The notes beneath the pieces are model-generated. The model was not told the DNA's origin, did no database searches, and was given only the letters and a program-made list of their open reading frames with translations. Shown here piece by piece: positions 34,163 through 45,557 of a DNA stretch of 64,000 bases (position 1 is its first letter; every line of letters starts with the position of its first letter). Source of the DNA: Elgaria multicarinata webbii (taxonomy: Eukaryota > Chordata > Lepidosauria > Squamata > Anguidae); contig NC_086173.1 in NCBI RefSeq assembly GCF_023053635.1, forward strand, positions 144,555,197 to 144,619,196, in the 5' to 3' direction. The position numbers and the translations under genes are program-made.

Positions 34163-34562
34163 TGTGTTAGATCAATGTTCTTTTCACCCAAGGACGAAAT
34201 CCAAACAGCCCTTAAGCACGACTCCACCATTCCAGCGACAGAGGGTTCAAAAGCGCTTTATTGATTAGTAATCAAGGCCTGGTCTCTTCAAAGGGAGCAA
34301 TCGGACAAAAGACATAGGGAATACAGTACAGTATTTGAGCCTGCAAGGGGCAGGGCCCAGTAGCAGCATTAACCAATCAGAGCATAACACTGGGGCATAG
34401 CTAATTATGCTAAACAATTCTCTCTGTTCTGTAAACAATACCTTTGGCCTTACAATAAGTTACAGAAGTTAACTCTGACACAGCAGCACTGGAGCCGGTG
34501 CTCTTGTTTATGTTAGATAAGAAGGATGCACTCAAGGAGACATTCTCGCATACAGGACATCA
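34163..34562 (-). repeat. Candidate solo LTR
   Basis: About 400 bp, TG...CA, with possible 4-bp flanking repeats TGAC (34159-34162 and 34563-34566). Minus strand carries AATAAA followed by a U5-like stretch. No internal region is present. The boundaries are less certain than for the other two LTRs. Confidence 0.5.
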
Positions 34563-34799
34563 TGACATTTTGCCTGCAATTTGATGGCTACTTTACAGTT
34601 TCCTGTTAAAAATGGAGAGACTTCAGCTAACAACTGAATGAGTCATGGACAGAAGGAAGGAAAGATGGGCCTGGCTGTGATCAGCAGGGACCAGGGGCTC
34701 GGCTGCCTGACTACCTACTCTTGAGCAACACACCTTGACAGCTTGAAGAAACCTGCTTACCTCAGTTGAAAGGGGGAGTAGGAGCAGGTGGTGGCAGAT

Positions 34800-34985
34800 A
34801 CTAGTGAATGACTGTTTTAAATTTGTATTTCTGCACTGCTGCTGATTTTATCCTGGTTGTGCATTTATATTGTATTTTATATTATGGTTTTATACTGTTG
34901 TTTTATACTTTGAAAGGTTTTAATTTTTCTGAACTGCCCAGAGAGCTTCGGCTATTGGGCGGTATAGAAATGCAATAAATAAATA
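34800..34985 (+). mobile_element. L2-type LINE 3' tail
   Basis: ttttatactttgaaaggttttaa then cccagagagcttcggctattgggcggtatagaaatgcaataaataaat. Confidence 0.75.
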
Positions 34986-35349
34986 AACGGACAGAAGCCT
35001 GTGCAACTGCAGCCAGTAGCACCATCAGGACTGGACCAGAGGGCCCAGGCTTGGGGCCTTGCTGTCTGTGAGGGACCCCAAACTACCCCTTGAGAAGCAG
35101 CAGTTTCTCCTTCAAGCTGACTTGATTGTAAAATGAACTGCCGCAGCAGCAGGCCAGTTGTGAATGAAAGGGGTTTTATTCTTCCTCAATTTAGAGTAGC
35201 AACAATTTGAACCAATCAGTCTCTGCCTTTGAGTTCACATGATCAACGTGGTTAGTGGAGCAGTGTAAAAGACCTGAGGTAAGGCTCAGCCTAATCTACA
35301 AGCTTTTTTACACGAGGCTATTAATCCACTGTATCTACTTTTGGTTTCA

Positions 35350-36050
35350 TCACAGAATTGAGATTTGAGCACTACACAGGAGGGTTTCCTTTCCTGCTAT
35401 GTAAACTTTACATGGACCCTGCCCGGACCCTAAGGTCATCCTCAGGGGCCCTTCTCCGTGAGTCCCTGCCAAAGGAAGTGAGGCAGGTGGCTACCAGGAG
35501 GAGGGCCTTCTCTGCTGTGGCACCCCGGCTGTGGAATGAGCTCCCTAAGGAGGTTCGCCTGGCATCTACACTCTATTCTTTCAGACGCCAGGTGAAGACC
35601 TTTTTATTCTCCCAGCATTTTAACAGTCTATATAATTTTAACTTTGCTGTTTTAAATTTGTATTTCTGCACCGCTGCTGATTTTATCCTGGTTGTGCTTT
35701 TATATTGTATTTTATATCATGTTTTTATACTGTGTTTTATACTTTGAATGGTTTTAATTTTTGTGAAACGCCCAGAGAGCTCCGGCTATTGGGCGGTATA
35801 GAAATGTAATAAATAAATAAATAAACAGTATAGTGGAATAGTGCAAACACACAAGAGGAAATAATACTTTCTTTCGCTTTCACAATTAAATACTGCATTT
35901 CCCCTGCTCTAAAAAAACTCACTGTATGGGCTGGCTAGATACAGAAGCAAACCTAGAGGGTCACAACAATGTCTAAAGAACCCATAAACAACTGTGAGTA
36001 GGGAATGATGAGTGCACAATAAATGCCTTGTGTAGAAAAGCACTATGTCT
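35350..36050 (+). repeat. Interspersed repeat split by an L2
   Basis: Two parts (35350-35400, 35823-36050) together align with the reverse complement of 26040-26420; the L2 at about 35401-35822 lies between them. Confidence 0.7.
35401..35822 (+). mobile_element. L2-type LINE 3' end, nested
   Basis: Encodes ARTLRSSSGALLRESLPKEV, RRAFSAVAPRLWNELP and FRRQVKTFLFSQ, then the L2 3' UTR and (AATA)n tail. About 420 bp, 5'-truncated. Confidence 0.85.
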
Positions 36051-36913
36051 CATCCAGATGTCTTATTCCATCATAATTATGTTCCCTAAGGGATGGAAAC
36101 ACCTTGACAAACAAGTATTAGTTGGCAGTTGAGACTACAGCCTAAGTCAAAAGGAAGATACAATCAGTTAGTCCTCATCTCTTTATAAACCATTGTCACG
36201 TTTTAATTTAGTTTAGGCAGTCAAAGATTATAAGAATTGTTCAGTGATTGATCATATTATTTTCACCAAATAATTGATTAAATTTTGAAATTTTAATATA
36301 TTTTAGATTTCAAAACATTTCCATCAGTAAAACATAGGAGTGCAATTCATTCAACGCAGGGGTAACTCCCCCTCCTGTCTGCACATCCACAAAACCTCCA
36401 GAGAGTTGAGGGGACCTTCTGGAACAGATTTTTGGGAGGCTACAGGAGGGCGAAAGTGGGAGAAAGTCCTGTTGCCCGAGCAATGTTTGGGCTTGTGTGA
36501 TGTTGGCTTCTGCCCTAAGGTGCACTCGTGCACACTTAGTTGGGAGCTAATCCCATTAGATTCAGTGAGATTGCTGCAGTGAGTAAACACACAAAGGATG
36601 ATGACCCCCCCCACACACACACACAACATACTTTTTAGCATAATATTTCCATAAGAAGCTGACTCATACCAAGTCAAAACATTGTCCCATCTAGCTCAGG
36701 GGTGCAGAACCTCAGAACCAGGGGGCAAATTTGAACCTTCTGGGGTCCCAATCTAGTACTCTGACGGCTGCCCCTTTCTTCCTACCACTGATCACTGGGT
36801 GGCTTCCCAGCTTCTGTTCAGTTTTGCCCTAGAAGCTTGTACTGCCTCTCATAAGGCTTGGTTACTGGCAGTAAGATGTTTAAGCTAAAATATGCTGGTA
36901 TTTGGGGCATGCC

Positions 36914-37734
36914 TGTGGCGTTACACCCCACAAGTCAATTCCAAATGTATGTCTGCTGTTTGTAAGTCTGTGGTTTTTAGAATGTTGGCCTAAGTGGGCG
37001 GAGTTAGAATGTCTTGGGAGTGGGGAGGAGTGATATATAAGGGAAGGACTGAGGGGATGGAGAGTTCTTTTCAGGAGTTCTTGTTCTTTTCAGGGAACCT
37101 TTTCAGGGAGACTTGTTAGGTACTCTTAGAGTCTGTAGTGCTCTCTGTATTTATGGTACTTAAGTTCTGGGAAATTTGAGAGTCAGTGTAGTGAGTAGTG
37201 TCTTTAGAGTGTGGTGTGCATGTAGTGGAAGTATATTAATCAATACTGATAATAAAGAAAGTTCAAGAGTGATTGTGTGAGAAAAAGGAAAGTGCGAATG
37301 TGAATGAGTGACCGGATTGTATGAAAGGTTTCAAAAAGGTTTTTAAATGTTGTTATTTGAAACAAAGCTTATGAACTTTTAAAAATAAATTTTGATTGTT
37401 TTGTTTTTAAACTACCACAAAAGTCCCACGTGTCTGTTTGGCATTTATCATCTTAAGTTTACACATTCAGCACCCACTCGGACAATCATTCACCTAAGCA
37501 GATATAACTCACAGCGCATTATTATATAAATTAAAACCCATTCTCCATTTTAACCCCTTTCTCCACATAGTTTGGAGGAAGATGGGCTTTATCCCTTGCC
37601 GCAGGCGTATCAAGCGGTGGTGCTTAGCTTGAGCAGGGAGTAGCTGCGACCGGGTCTGGTGTTCAGAGCCTGTGTCGCCCCGTAAGAAGTGGTGGCAGAC
37701 GTGAGGTCTGGTGTTCAGAGCCTGTGTCGTGGCA
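36914..37734 (+). repeat. Solo LTR, plus strand
   Basis: An 821-bp TG...CA unit flanked by ATGCC (36909-36913 and 37735-37739). It has a TATA-like run near 37029 and AATAAA near 37249 and 37385. A block near 37655 is repeated near 37705. Its start (TGTGGCGTTAC) resembles the start of the minus-strand LTR at 2023-2637 (TGTGGTGTTAC). Confidence 0.7.
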
Positions 37735-37739
37735 ATGCC

Positions 37740-39110
37740 CCCTTTTGCCTTTAGCTCCAACCACCACAGAAATGCAGCCCCTGAAAGCTTCTCCAGAATG
37801 GAATGCAGCCCTCAGGCTGGAAGAGGTTCTGCACCCACAGGGGCTACCTGGACAGCACTGGGTTGCTGCCGCATTTAAAGAAACCTCATACTTTCTCTGT
37901 TGTGGGGTGGTGGCGGCTAATCCTGACGCAGAGAAAGCATGGAGTTTTGGGTGGCTGTTTGGCCTGCTGCTTGGGAGGATGGCAACCAATCAGGGATTGC
38001 CATCCACCCAGGAACGCCTCCATTGTGACACTGGAGTGAGGTTAGATGCTGGATGCACTGTATTCATCTCGCTCTGGCGAAAAAGTCAGGGTAAGTCCCC
38101 GACTTTTTAAACTCGCAGCTTCATGGAAAAGCCCCGTGATGGCTGCGAGGTGGCTGCTGCGTCGTATAACTGCACCCACTGTGGGGTTTTCAGAGCGTCT
38201 GGGCAGCCCCCTGGTCTGCCTCATATTGTCTAACTTTACACTCAATGGTAGTGGCTCTCCAGGATTTCAGACAATGGTATTTCCTAGCTCTACCTGGAGG
38301 TGCCAAGCTTGATTTGAAGCCAAGATTTGCATGTAAAGCATTGTGTACTCTGTCATTTAGCTATAATCCTTCCCCAGTTTCACAGTTTATGAATGATGCT
38401 AACACTCACACACATTTGAAGGTGCAGGAATCCAGGTTTGAAAGAAACTGTACTGGAAGTGAACCATTTTGGCAGTGAAGGTTTGGAGATGTGGCAAAGG
38501 GAGCCAACAGAAGGAGAAGGAGAAGCAGAAGGAGAAGGAGACAAGGTTGTAGCACCAGGGATGGAATTTTGCTGCATTGTGTAGAAAGACTTTGGCATAT
38601 GGATGAGCAAAGGAGAGGGGGGAATCAAAGATAAAACCAAGGCTGCATGCCAGGTTAGCAGGGTGGAGGGGGATATTCCTTTATTTACAGTCAATAGACC
38701 AGAAAAAGAAAGATACAGTTATTTCAAGCAAAAGGTCAATAAGATAACCTAAGCATATAAAACATATCATTAGTAATACATTTTAATACATAAAAATCAA
38801 GGGTAAAAGGGAGTAAGATCAGAGCAAGGATGGGACATGTGTTAACATTAGATCTTGAACAGAACATAGGAGGAAAATTTAAGCAATCATATGTGGTCTC
38901 GGCCCACCTCTGGAGGGGGATATTGTTGTCAATTGATACAGGCAGTAATTGAGGAGAGCAGGGGCAGCCCATCCATATCAGTGAACAAAGCGGTTCCTAG
39001 AGCGCCAAGTTAAGCAGACTGCCAAATTCAAGGGGGGAAATACAATTTAAACACACACACACATAAAATACCGAAGATGTCATTATTTCAATGTGTGTGC
39101 ACCTACAGAG
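37740..39110. other. Intergenic stretch without recognised gene
   Basis: 38040-38170 repeats the gactttttaaactcgcagcttc-type block of the unclassified GC-rich family. The open frame at 37724-38110 has no recognisable domain. A GA-rich run lies at 38510-38545. Nothing else identified. Confidence 0.4.
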
Positions 39111-39112
39111 GC

Positions 39113-39212
39113 AATGGCTGAGTTCAGACAACATGCTAATCAATGCATGATTTCCATTGTGCTCCTGTTATACACACACACCGTTGATTAGCGTGTCGTC
39201 TGAACTCAGCCA
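39113..39212. mobile_element. Palindromic MITE
   Basis: Inverted arms ggctgagttcagacaacatgctaatca and tgattagcgtgtcgtctgaactcagcc; related to the longer palindrome at 56291-56424. Confidence 0.65.
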
Positions 39213-39424
39213 ATATGAATGAGGTTATGGAGGTGACAAGGGACTGACTGGGGATGGAGGGGCTGCTCGGCTGCCCACCCATGGGACCCGGTCCTCCCTC
39301 AGGTGACATGGGCTATCCTCCTGTTCCACTTCTGCTCCCGTTTGAAGGCAGGGAGTGAGAGGCCCCCCCCCCCGCCCCCGAGGGCAGCTGGAGGACTGAG
39401 CCTAGCTGGAGAGCTGGTGGCGCC

Positions 39425-39830
39425 TTGATTTATTTATTTATTTATTTATTTATTACATTTTTATACTGCCCAATAGCCGAAGCTCTCTGGGCGGTTCACA
39501 AAAATTAAAATCATGAAGAACATAAAAACAACCAACAATCTAAAAACACAAATACAAAATACAATATAAAAAGCACAACCAGGATAAAACCACACAGCAA
39601 AAATTGATATAGGTTAAAATATGGACAAAGTTTAAATTTAATTAAATTTAATATTAACTATTTAATAGTTAATAGGTGTTAAAATACTGAGAAAATAAAA
39701 AGGTCTTCAGCTGGTGATGGAAGGAGTACAGTGCAAATGCCAGCTGAACCTCTCTGGGGAGCTTGTTCCACAGCCGGGGTGCCACAGCAGAGAAAGCCCT
39801 CCTGCTGGTAGACACGTCCGTCCATCCCCA
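39425..39830 (-). mobile_element. L2-type LINE 3' end
   Basis: (ATTT)n tail, tactgcccaatagccgaagctc, then coding end in reverse (gtcttcagctggtgatgg ... agagaaagccctcctgctgg). Same family as 23325-23850. 5'-truncated. Confidence 0.8.
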
Positions 39831-40136
39831 GGATGCAACCGGGACCCTTCTCCCAGGAACCTCCCTTGGGCATTGTGGATGGGATTTCTTGTTCCTTCGC
39901 AGAGTGGATCTCTTTTGTTGTTTTTATCAGACCCTCTGTGCTGATTCAGTGCTTACTAAAACAAAATAATAATAATTTTGTATTATTATAAAAGATATTT
40001 CTGTTTCCAAAGAGGCGGGGGCGGGGGGGTGCTCTTCATTAAATGGAAAACGGGGCAAAATGTATCCCAGTTTACCAAAAGCCTCAGCCCAGATCTACCC
40101 TTTGGGGTGGGGCTGCTGATTGTGTGGTTCTCCTAG

Positions 40137-40215
40137 GGTGCCAGTTGCTGGCAGAGAGCTTCGGCTACTGGGTGCTATAGAAATGCAATCAATCAATCAA
40201 TCAATCAATCAATCA
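40137..40215 (+). mobile_element. L2 tail with (AATC)n
   Basis: agagagcttcggctactggg ... aaatgcaatc followed by an AATC run. A (GGT)n run lies at 40319-40342. 40340-41300 shows no gene beyond a acaactcccat-family MITE near 40560. Confidence 0.6.
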
Positions 40216-41307
40216 GGGCTGCTCCTGAATGAGAGGAAGGTTTGAGTGGAAAGGCGACCTGCTCTTTCTTGGCTCTTTTGTCTTGGTTCCTACATTCATT
40301 GGGACCAGCATTGAATGTGTGTGGTGGTGGTGGTGGTGGTGGGGTGAGTCTTCGCCACCACTACAGAGATACACCTTGTATGAACTGGCTGCTCCGCATT
40401 CATGAAGCATAGTCTGGAAGTTAAACAAGGTTGTTTCCGCCTGGCTGGTGGGAAGGAGCTCTTACTCCACACCTCCTCTGTCCCACAAACTGAGCAGGTA
40501 CTGCCCAGTGAATGATGAAGCAGGACATTCAGGTTGAGTCAGCAGTGAAACAATCAGGTAGAACTGCTGGCTGGGGGATGATGGGAGTTGTAGTCCAACG
40601 CATCTTGGGGAAGGCTGAGTTGGAAATAGCAGATAGGCAGTCGGAAGTGCAGGACTGAATGGAGAGGAAGGGGTCTGGGTGTTATCAATGAACAGGTGTT
40701 ACTATAAACCATCAGATTTCTTGTCTTTCTTTGCCATTACATTCCTGCTTTTGCCCATCCCATTTTTCCACCCTCAGTCACGGAAAAGCGTCCTCCAGGG
40801 TGACAGCAGAGGTTAAGGTAGCTGCTGAAGCCTCAACACTCCAGGAAAACCTCCTGTCAAGCCCTGATCTTCCTCTGCTTGCCATCATTGCAACTCGCCC
40901 AGCTGCTCAGATTGGTTGCAATGGCCAGGAGCAGCACCAATGAAATCTAGAGCCTGAGCATGTGGGCAGGAGTGTGGCAGCAGTTGCTGCACTTTGCCTG
41001 CAATCATTCACTTGCGCACCTGGCCAGGTGAGGTGCTAAGTGAGAAACAGAAAGCAGCAGTCACCATTTGCATACCTGATTCCCTTCTCTTGGACAGCAG
41101 TGAGGGTTAGGCCCACCTCTTTGCTCACTCAACCCACAGCAGTCAGGGTGAGTGGGCAGACAGAGTGGTGGAGGAGGACATGGATGCACACTGAAGGGTC
41201 CCACTGTCTTGCCAATGCACCCCCAAACTCTGGAGCAGGCCCTGGATGACTTGGACTGTTAAATGATCCGGCCCATTCTCCCATGCCATGCCCAGTGCTT
41301 AGAACTA

Positions 41308-41475
41308 CCGTATTTCTTCGATTGTAAGACCCCATAAATTGTAAGACGCACACTAATTTCAGTACCACCAACAGAAAAAAAAACCTTAAGACACACCCAC
41401 AATTCTAAGACGCACCCCATTTTTTGAGATGTTTGTATGGGGAAAAAAGTGCGTCTTAGAATCGAAGAAATAGGG
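41308..41475. mobile_element. TA-flanked MITE
   Basis: Same family as 28444-28608, flanked by TA on both sides; inverted ends ccgtatttcttcgattgtaag and cttagaatcgaagaaataggg. Confidence 0.75.
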
Positions 41476-41564
41476 TATCACTGTTTTGCTCTGTCTCTTT
41501 TCCTTCAAACCCTCCTCGAAAACTCATTTTTGTTGTCGTTGCTGCTGCTTAGGGTGCTATCTGA

Positions 41565-41675
41565 TGTGTGTTTAGACAGAAAAAAGTTCTCCAACTTCCA
41601 GCATGCCCCAGCCATGTTGGGAGTTTTAGGACTTTTTTCTGTCTAAACATGCATAGGATTGTGCCCTTAATAACT
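41565..41675. mobile_element. MITE of the gcataggattg family
   Basis: Inverted arms around tttagacagaaaaaagt and acttttttctgtctaaacatgcat. Another copy lies at 42230-42362. Confidence 0.65.
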
Positions 41676-41952
41676 TAGCCCTCATTCCTAAATGAAACAT
41701 GCAGCTGCATCTTCTGCTCACATTCATATTACCTTCCCTTTTCTTTCTTTGTTATCTTCTCCACTATTAAAATTCAGATTGTAAGCTCCTTGGGGCAAAG
41801 GATCTGCCGTTCTGTTCACTAAAAACACAACCCTATGCAAACTTACTTGGACGTTTACTTCTGGACGGAGATGTATAAGATTACACTATAACTTTTGATG
41901 TCCAAGTTAAAAAAAACTTGCATAGAAAATAGTTCCATGAAGGAATTAATAT

Positions 41953-41953
<1 letters not shown>

Positions 41954-42010
<57 letters not shown>
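41954..42010. repeat. (ATT)n microsatellite
   Basis: 57-bp perfect triplet run. Confidence 0.95.
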
Positions 42011-42011
<1 letters not shown>

Positions 42012-42124
42012 GGATGGCTGATTGTGAGAATAAAGTGTGTGCTGGGTATGGAGTGAAGGGACCATATATATAATGCCATGAGGTCATTGGAGGAAAGGCA
42101 GGATATAAATCAAATAAATGACCT

Positions 42125-42240
42125 AACGGGGGCACACATCTGATGAACTAGGCTCTAGCCCATAAAAGCTTATGCCACAATAAATCTGTTAATCTTGAAT
42201 GTGCCACAAGACTTTGTTGGTTTTGCTGCAACTACGAGTG
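42125..42240. repeat. Unclassified retroelement-like repeat
   Basis: Contains aaaagcttatgccacaataaa and gtgccacaagactttgttg; related words at 60780-60900 and 61790-61870. A companion block (gttctccagagctcttcacc) lies at 42520-42560 and 43850-43925. Confidence 0.45.
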
Positions 42241-42599
42241 CAATCTTATTCATGTTTAGACTGGGGGGGGGGAATCCTACAACTCCCAGCATTCCCCAGC
42301 CTGCCATGTTGGGATTTATGGGATCTTTTTCTGTAAAAACTTGCATAGGATTGCACCCTAACATGGTCGCTCCTTTGGAAGCCCTCAGCATGAGTCCATG
42401 TGCTAGGAAAACATAAGGGACCACAAGTACATTATGAGTTCCCATCATGTGTGATTCAAACCAAAACATTAAAAAAACCAAAAACCTAAGACTGGGCAAC
42501 ACCTTTAAAATTCCACAGATACATGTGTAAGTTTTCGAGTTCTCCAGAGCTCTTCACCAGGCTAAATGATGATGCGGGGCGAGGTAGAAAAGTGGGAGG

Positions 42600-43300
42600 G
42601 GGGAGAGTACATCACGTACGACGCATAGGTTGTATGTTATTTCTCACATGGAAGTGAGTGGGGCTGAGTGGTTGTTTCATTATCTTTTGCCACCAGAGGT
42701 CCCTGGTTACCTCCGAGGGAGGGGCTCCTGCCTCTGCTAGACGTCTCTTCCTCGCCATCCGCATGCTGGGGGGCTGAGCGTATAGGGTCAGCGGCTGCTG
42801 ACTCCATTGTGATCTGGGATCCAGCTGCTGCTGCTGCTGCTGCTTCTCCTCCTCCTCGCTGGATTTCTTTTTCTTTTACAGGGCAAGAAGAGAAAGCCGC
42901 TTTCTTTGTCTTTACCTGCTGCAATGGTAGTTTTAAAGGTTGGAACTCGACTCCGCTGCCATTAATTTTTGAACGGGAGACCCCAGGTGAAATGAATGAA
43001 GAGACTCGGGGTGGGGGGTTGAAGAAGGAAAGGGGGTCTTTCTTCCGAATATGGAGGCGGGAGGGATCCTCTTAGGGGGCCGCGGGCAAAGTTCCACAGC
43101 ACCGGTGAGGAGGAGAGGAGGGATAGGTTTGTTTATTTATCCATTTATTTATTTTTTAAAAAGAGGTTTTGTAAAGGGGGGCAGCGAGGCAAGGGGCAAT
43201 CTAATGCCACCTCGAGGTACTCAGCGTCTTTCGGCAGGCACCCCAGGGCGGTGCAACCTTTTTGGGATTTGCCATTAATTTCTAAAAGTGAACCATATCA
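42600..43300 (+). promoter_or_regulatory. Possible promoter/5' UTR region of the zinc-finger gene
   Basis: GC-rich with scattered CpG and a candidate donor (accg|gtgagg, about 43104) about 2.4 kb before the leader exon at 45534. No TATA box or coding start is clear. This assignment is inferred from position and composition only. Confidence 0.3.
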
Positions 43301-44214
43301 GTGGATCATGCCCAGGGACTGAGCCATAGAAGGAGAGGTGCTGCCTGAAAATCTGGCCTTTTAATCTCACGGATTGTGGGCGTCGTGGGGTGGGTGGGAG
43401 ATACCCCTTGTTACCCGGTGGAGATTTTTTTGCAGGGGCGGGGGCATTTTAAAAATGACTTCGTTACTTTCATCTCTTGCTCTAAAGAGGCTTCGATGAA
43501 GGCCTTGGCCTCTCATTTTGAAACTTTGCCTTCTCCTCCCCCGAAACCCAGATCCGTGAGGGCGGGCTGTGGTTGCTTTGCACATGCTCAGAGGAACTCC
43601 TCTAATGTTCCAAGCAAAGCGTCCTAATCCAAACGAAAAATGTTCGACGAGGCTCCTTATTGTCAGATGTGTGATCCTTTGTTTTTAAATTATCATCTGC
43701 ATGCATGCGTTTTACAGAGCTACATAAGCACAATGCAGGTTCTTTCCCCATAGACCTTCCACTTTAAAACAAAAGAGGGGTGGTAGAAAAACGAGAGCAG
43801 GAAACATCTACGCATAATCTAAAGTCCATAGTGTGGTAATACCTTTATTAGGATCAACCAAAAAGTTGTAATATAGTGAGCAAGCTTTCAGGTTCTCCAG
43901 AACTCTTCATCAGGCCGGATGTTAAGCAAAGTAGGGTGGGGGTGGGTGGGTAGGAGGGAGAAGAAGCTGGGTTGAAGCCACAAGGTTGCATTTAATCACA
44001 ATCTTAAAATGGAGTGTGGAAGGAGATAGCAGTTTTGATTGGATTAGGCTCTACTTAGGTGCTTTGAGGTTTCAGGTTGCACCTAGGAATGCTGGGACAA
44101 AGAAAGAATAACTGATCTTCCTGGTTTTGAAACTACAAACCCAGATCTGTCTCCAGACTTAAGTGAAACACGCAGTGGAACCCTGTGTAGCACCTAGTAG
44201 ATAAGAGCCTTATT

Positions 44215-44577
44215 TATTCATTATTTATTCACCACATTTGTATCCATCATTCTTTCAAGGAGCTCACGGAAGTGCATATGGTTCTTTCCCCCTCCCTGCT
44301 TTTATCATCTCAACAACCCTGTGAGGTAGGTTAGGCTAAGAGTGAGTGACAATGACCTAAAGTCACCCAGTGAACTTTGTGGCTAACTGGCAGGATTTGA
44401 ATCTGGGGTCTCCCCAGGCCTAGTGCAATACTCTTAGTGCAAGAGTGAGAAGAATGTGGCTCTCCAGATATTGCTGAAATCTAGTTCCCATCAGCCCCAG
44501 CTAGCATAGACAATGGTCAGGGGTAATGGGAGTTGTAGTCTAACAACATCTGGAGGACCACAGGTTACTCACCCCAG
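44215..44577. mobile_element. Old tRNA-SINE copy (minus) and MITE
   Basis: 44215-44440 is a decayed reverse copy of the SINE at 48660 (caacaaccctgtgaggtagg, aaagtcacccagtgaa). 44455-44577 is an acaactcccat-family MITE. A (CT)n run lies at 44858-44880. Confidence 0.5.
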
Positions 44578-45149
44578 TCTAACTCCAACACCAGATTCGT
44601 TCTTCAAATAAGAGGTCCAATCATAAACATGCACATAACTGGGAATAAGTTCCATTAACTATAGTAGGATTTACTTCTGAGTAGATGCATAGGATTGCAT
44701 ATCAAATCTGCTATTACACTGTGACTAAATGAAGACTTTGTCCTACAACTACAATCCAAATTTTTCACTCTCCCCTCCTTTGATTATCATCCAACTTGAA
44801 AGCTTGCTCATTTTGGTTGCACCTCACAAAGATATTGCTTGACTATGGATTTGAGATCTCTCTCTCTCTCTCTCTCCCTCCCTCCCTCGCTCTCCATCCC
44901 TCCCTCTAATGCAGCACAACTTCCTTTGCTTTTTATTTACACATATGTAGGAGAAAATGAAAACTAAGGGGTGAAAGCAATAGTTTTTTATCAAAGAGAT
45001 GGGTTTTGAGGAGGGATTTGAAGGAAGACAGAGTTAGTAGGTCCTTTGAATGAGAAAGATGATCCCTCTGAGAAACTGCTGTACATCAGAAGATTCATAT
45101 ATAGATTGAATCTTCAGAGGAAGTGGGTGGAGTAAAGGCTGTGATGAAC

Positions 45150-45365
45150 ATATGAAGTGCCCTGCTGGATCAGACTGAGGGTCCAGCTAGTCCAGCACTC
45201 TGTTCACAAAGTGGCCAACCAGCTGTCGACCAGGGACCAACAAAGCAGGACATGGTGCAACAGCACCCTCCCAACCATGTTCCCCAGCAACTGGTGCACA
45301 CAGGCTTACTGCCTTGGGTACTGGAAGTAGCACATAACCATCAGGTCTAGTAGCCACTGATAGCC
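45150..45365 (-). mobile_element. CR1 3' UTR fragment
   Basis: tgccctgctggatcagactg ... ctggtgcacacaggcttactgcc matches the reverse of the CR1 3' UTR at 18805-18925. Confidence 0.7.
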
Positions 45366-45533
45366 TCCCCCACCCCATAGATGATCTACGGGGCAGGGAG
45401 AGACCAAACCTATAGAAAGGAGGCAGGAGTTCGGCCCTAAATAGTAGTGTTTTTCTGAAATCTTTGCACTGTTTTCTTCTCAATCTTCATCCAGAGGTTC
45501 TCCATGTGAAGGACAGCCACTTTTGGGGGGGAA

Positions 45534-45557
45534 ATGGCTAAAGCGGAGTCAGCACAG
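45534..45557 (+). CDS. Zinc-finger gene leader exon
   Basis: ATG GCT AAA GCG GAG TCA... encodes MAKAESAQ and ends at gtaaat, phase 0, matching the phase 0 start of the KRAB exon. A possible acceptor (catccag) lies at about 45493, so the exon probably has some 5' UTR. Confidence 0.72.

Noticed and set aside
42637-43075. ORFs in the GC-rich region before the zinc-finger leader
   Set aside because: No domain, no consistent splice frame into 45534; more likely 5' UTR or promoter.
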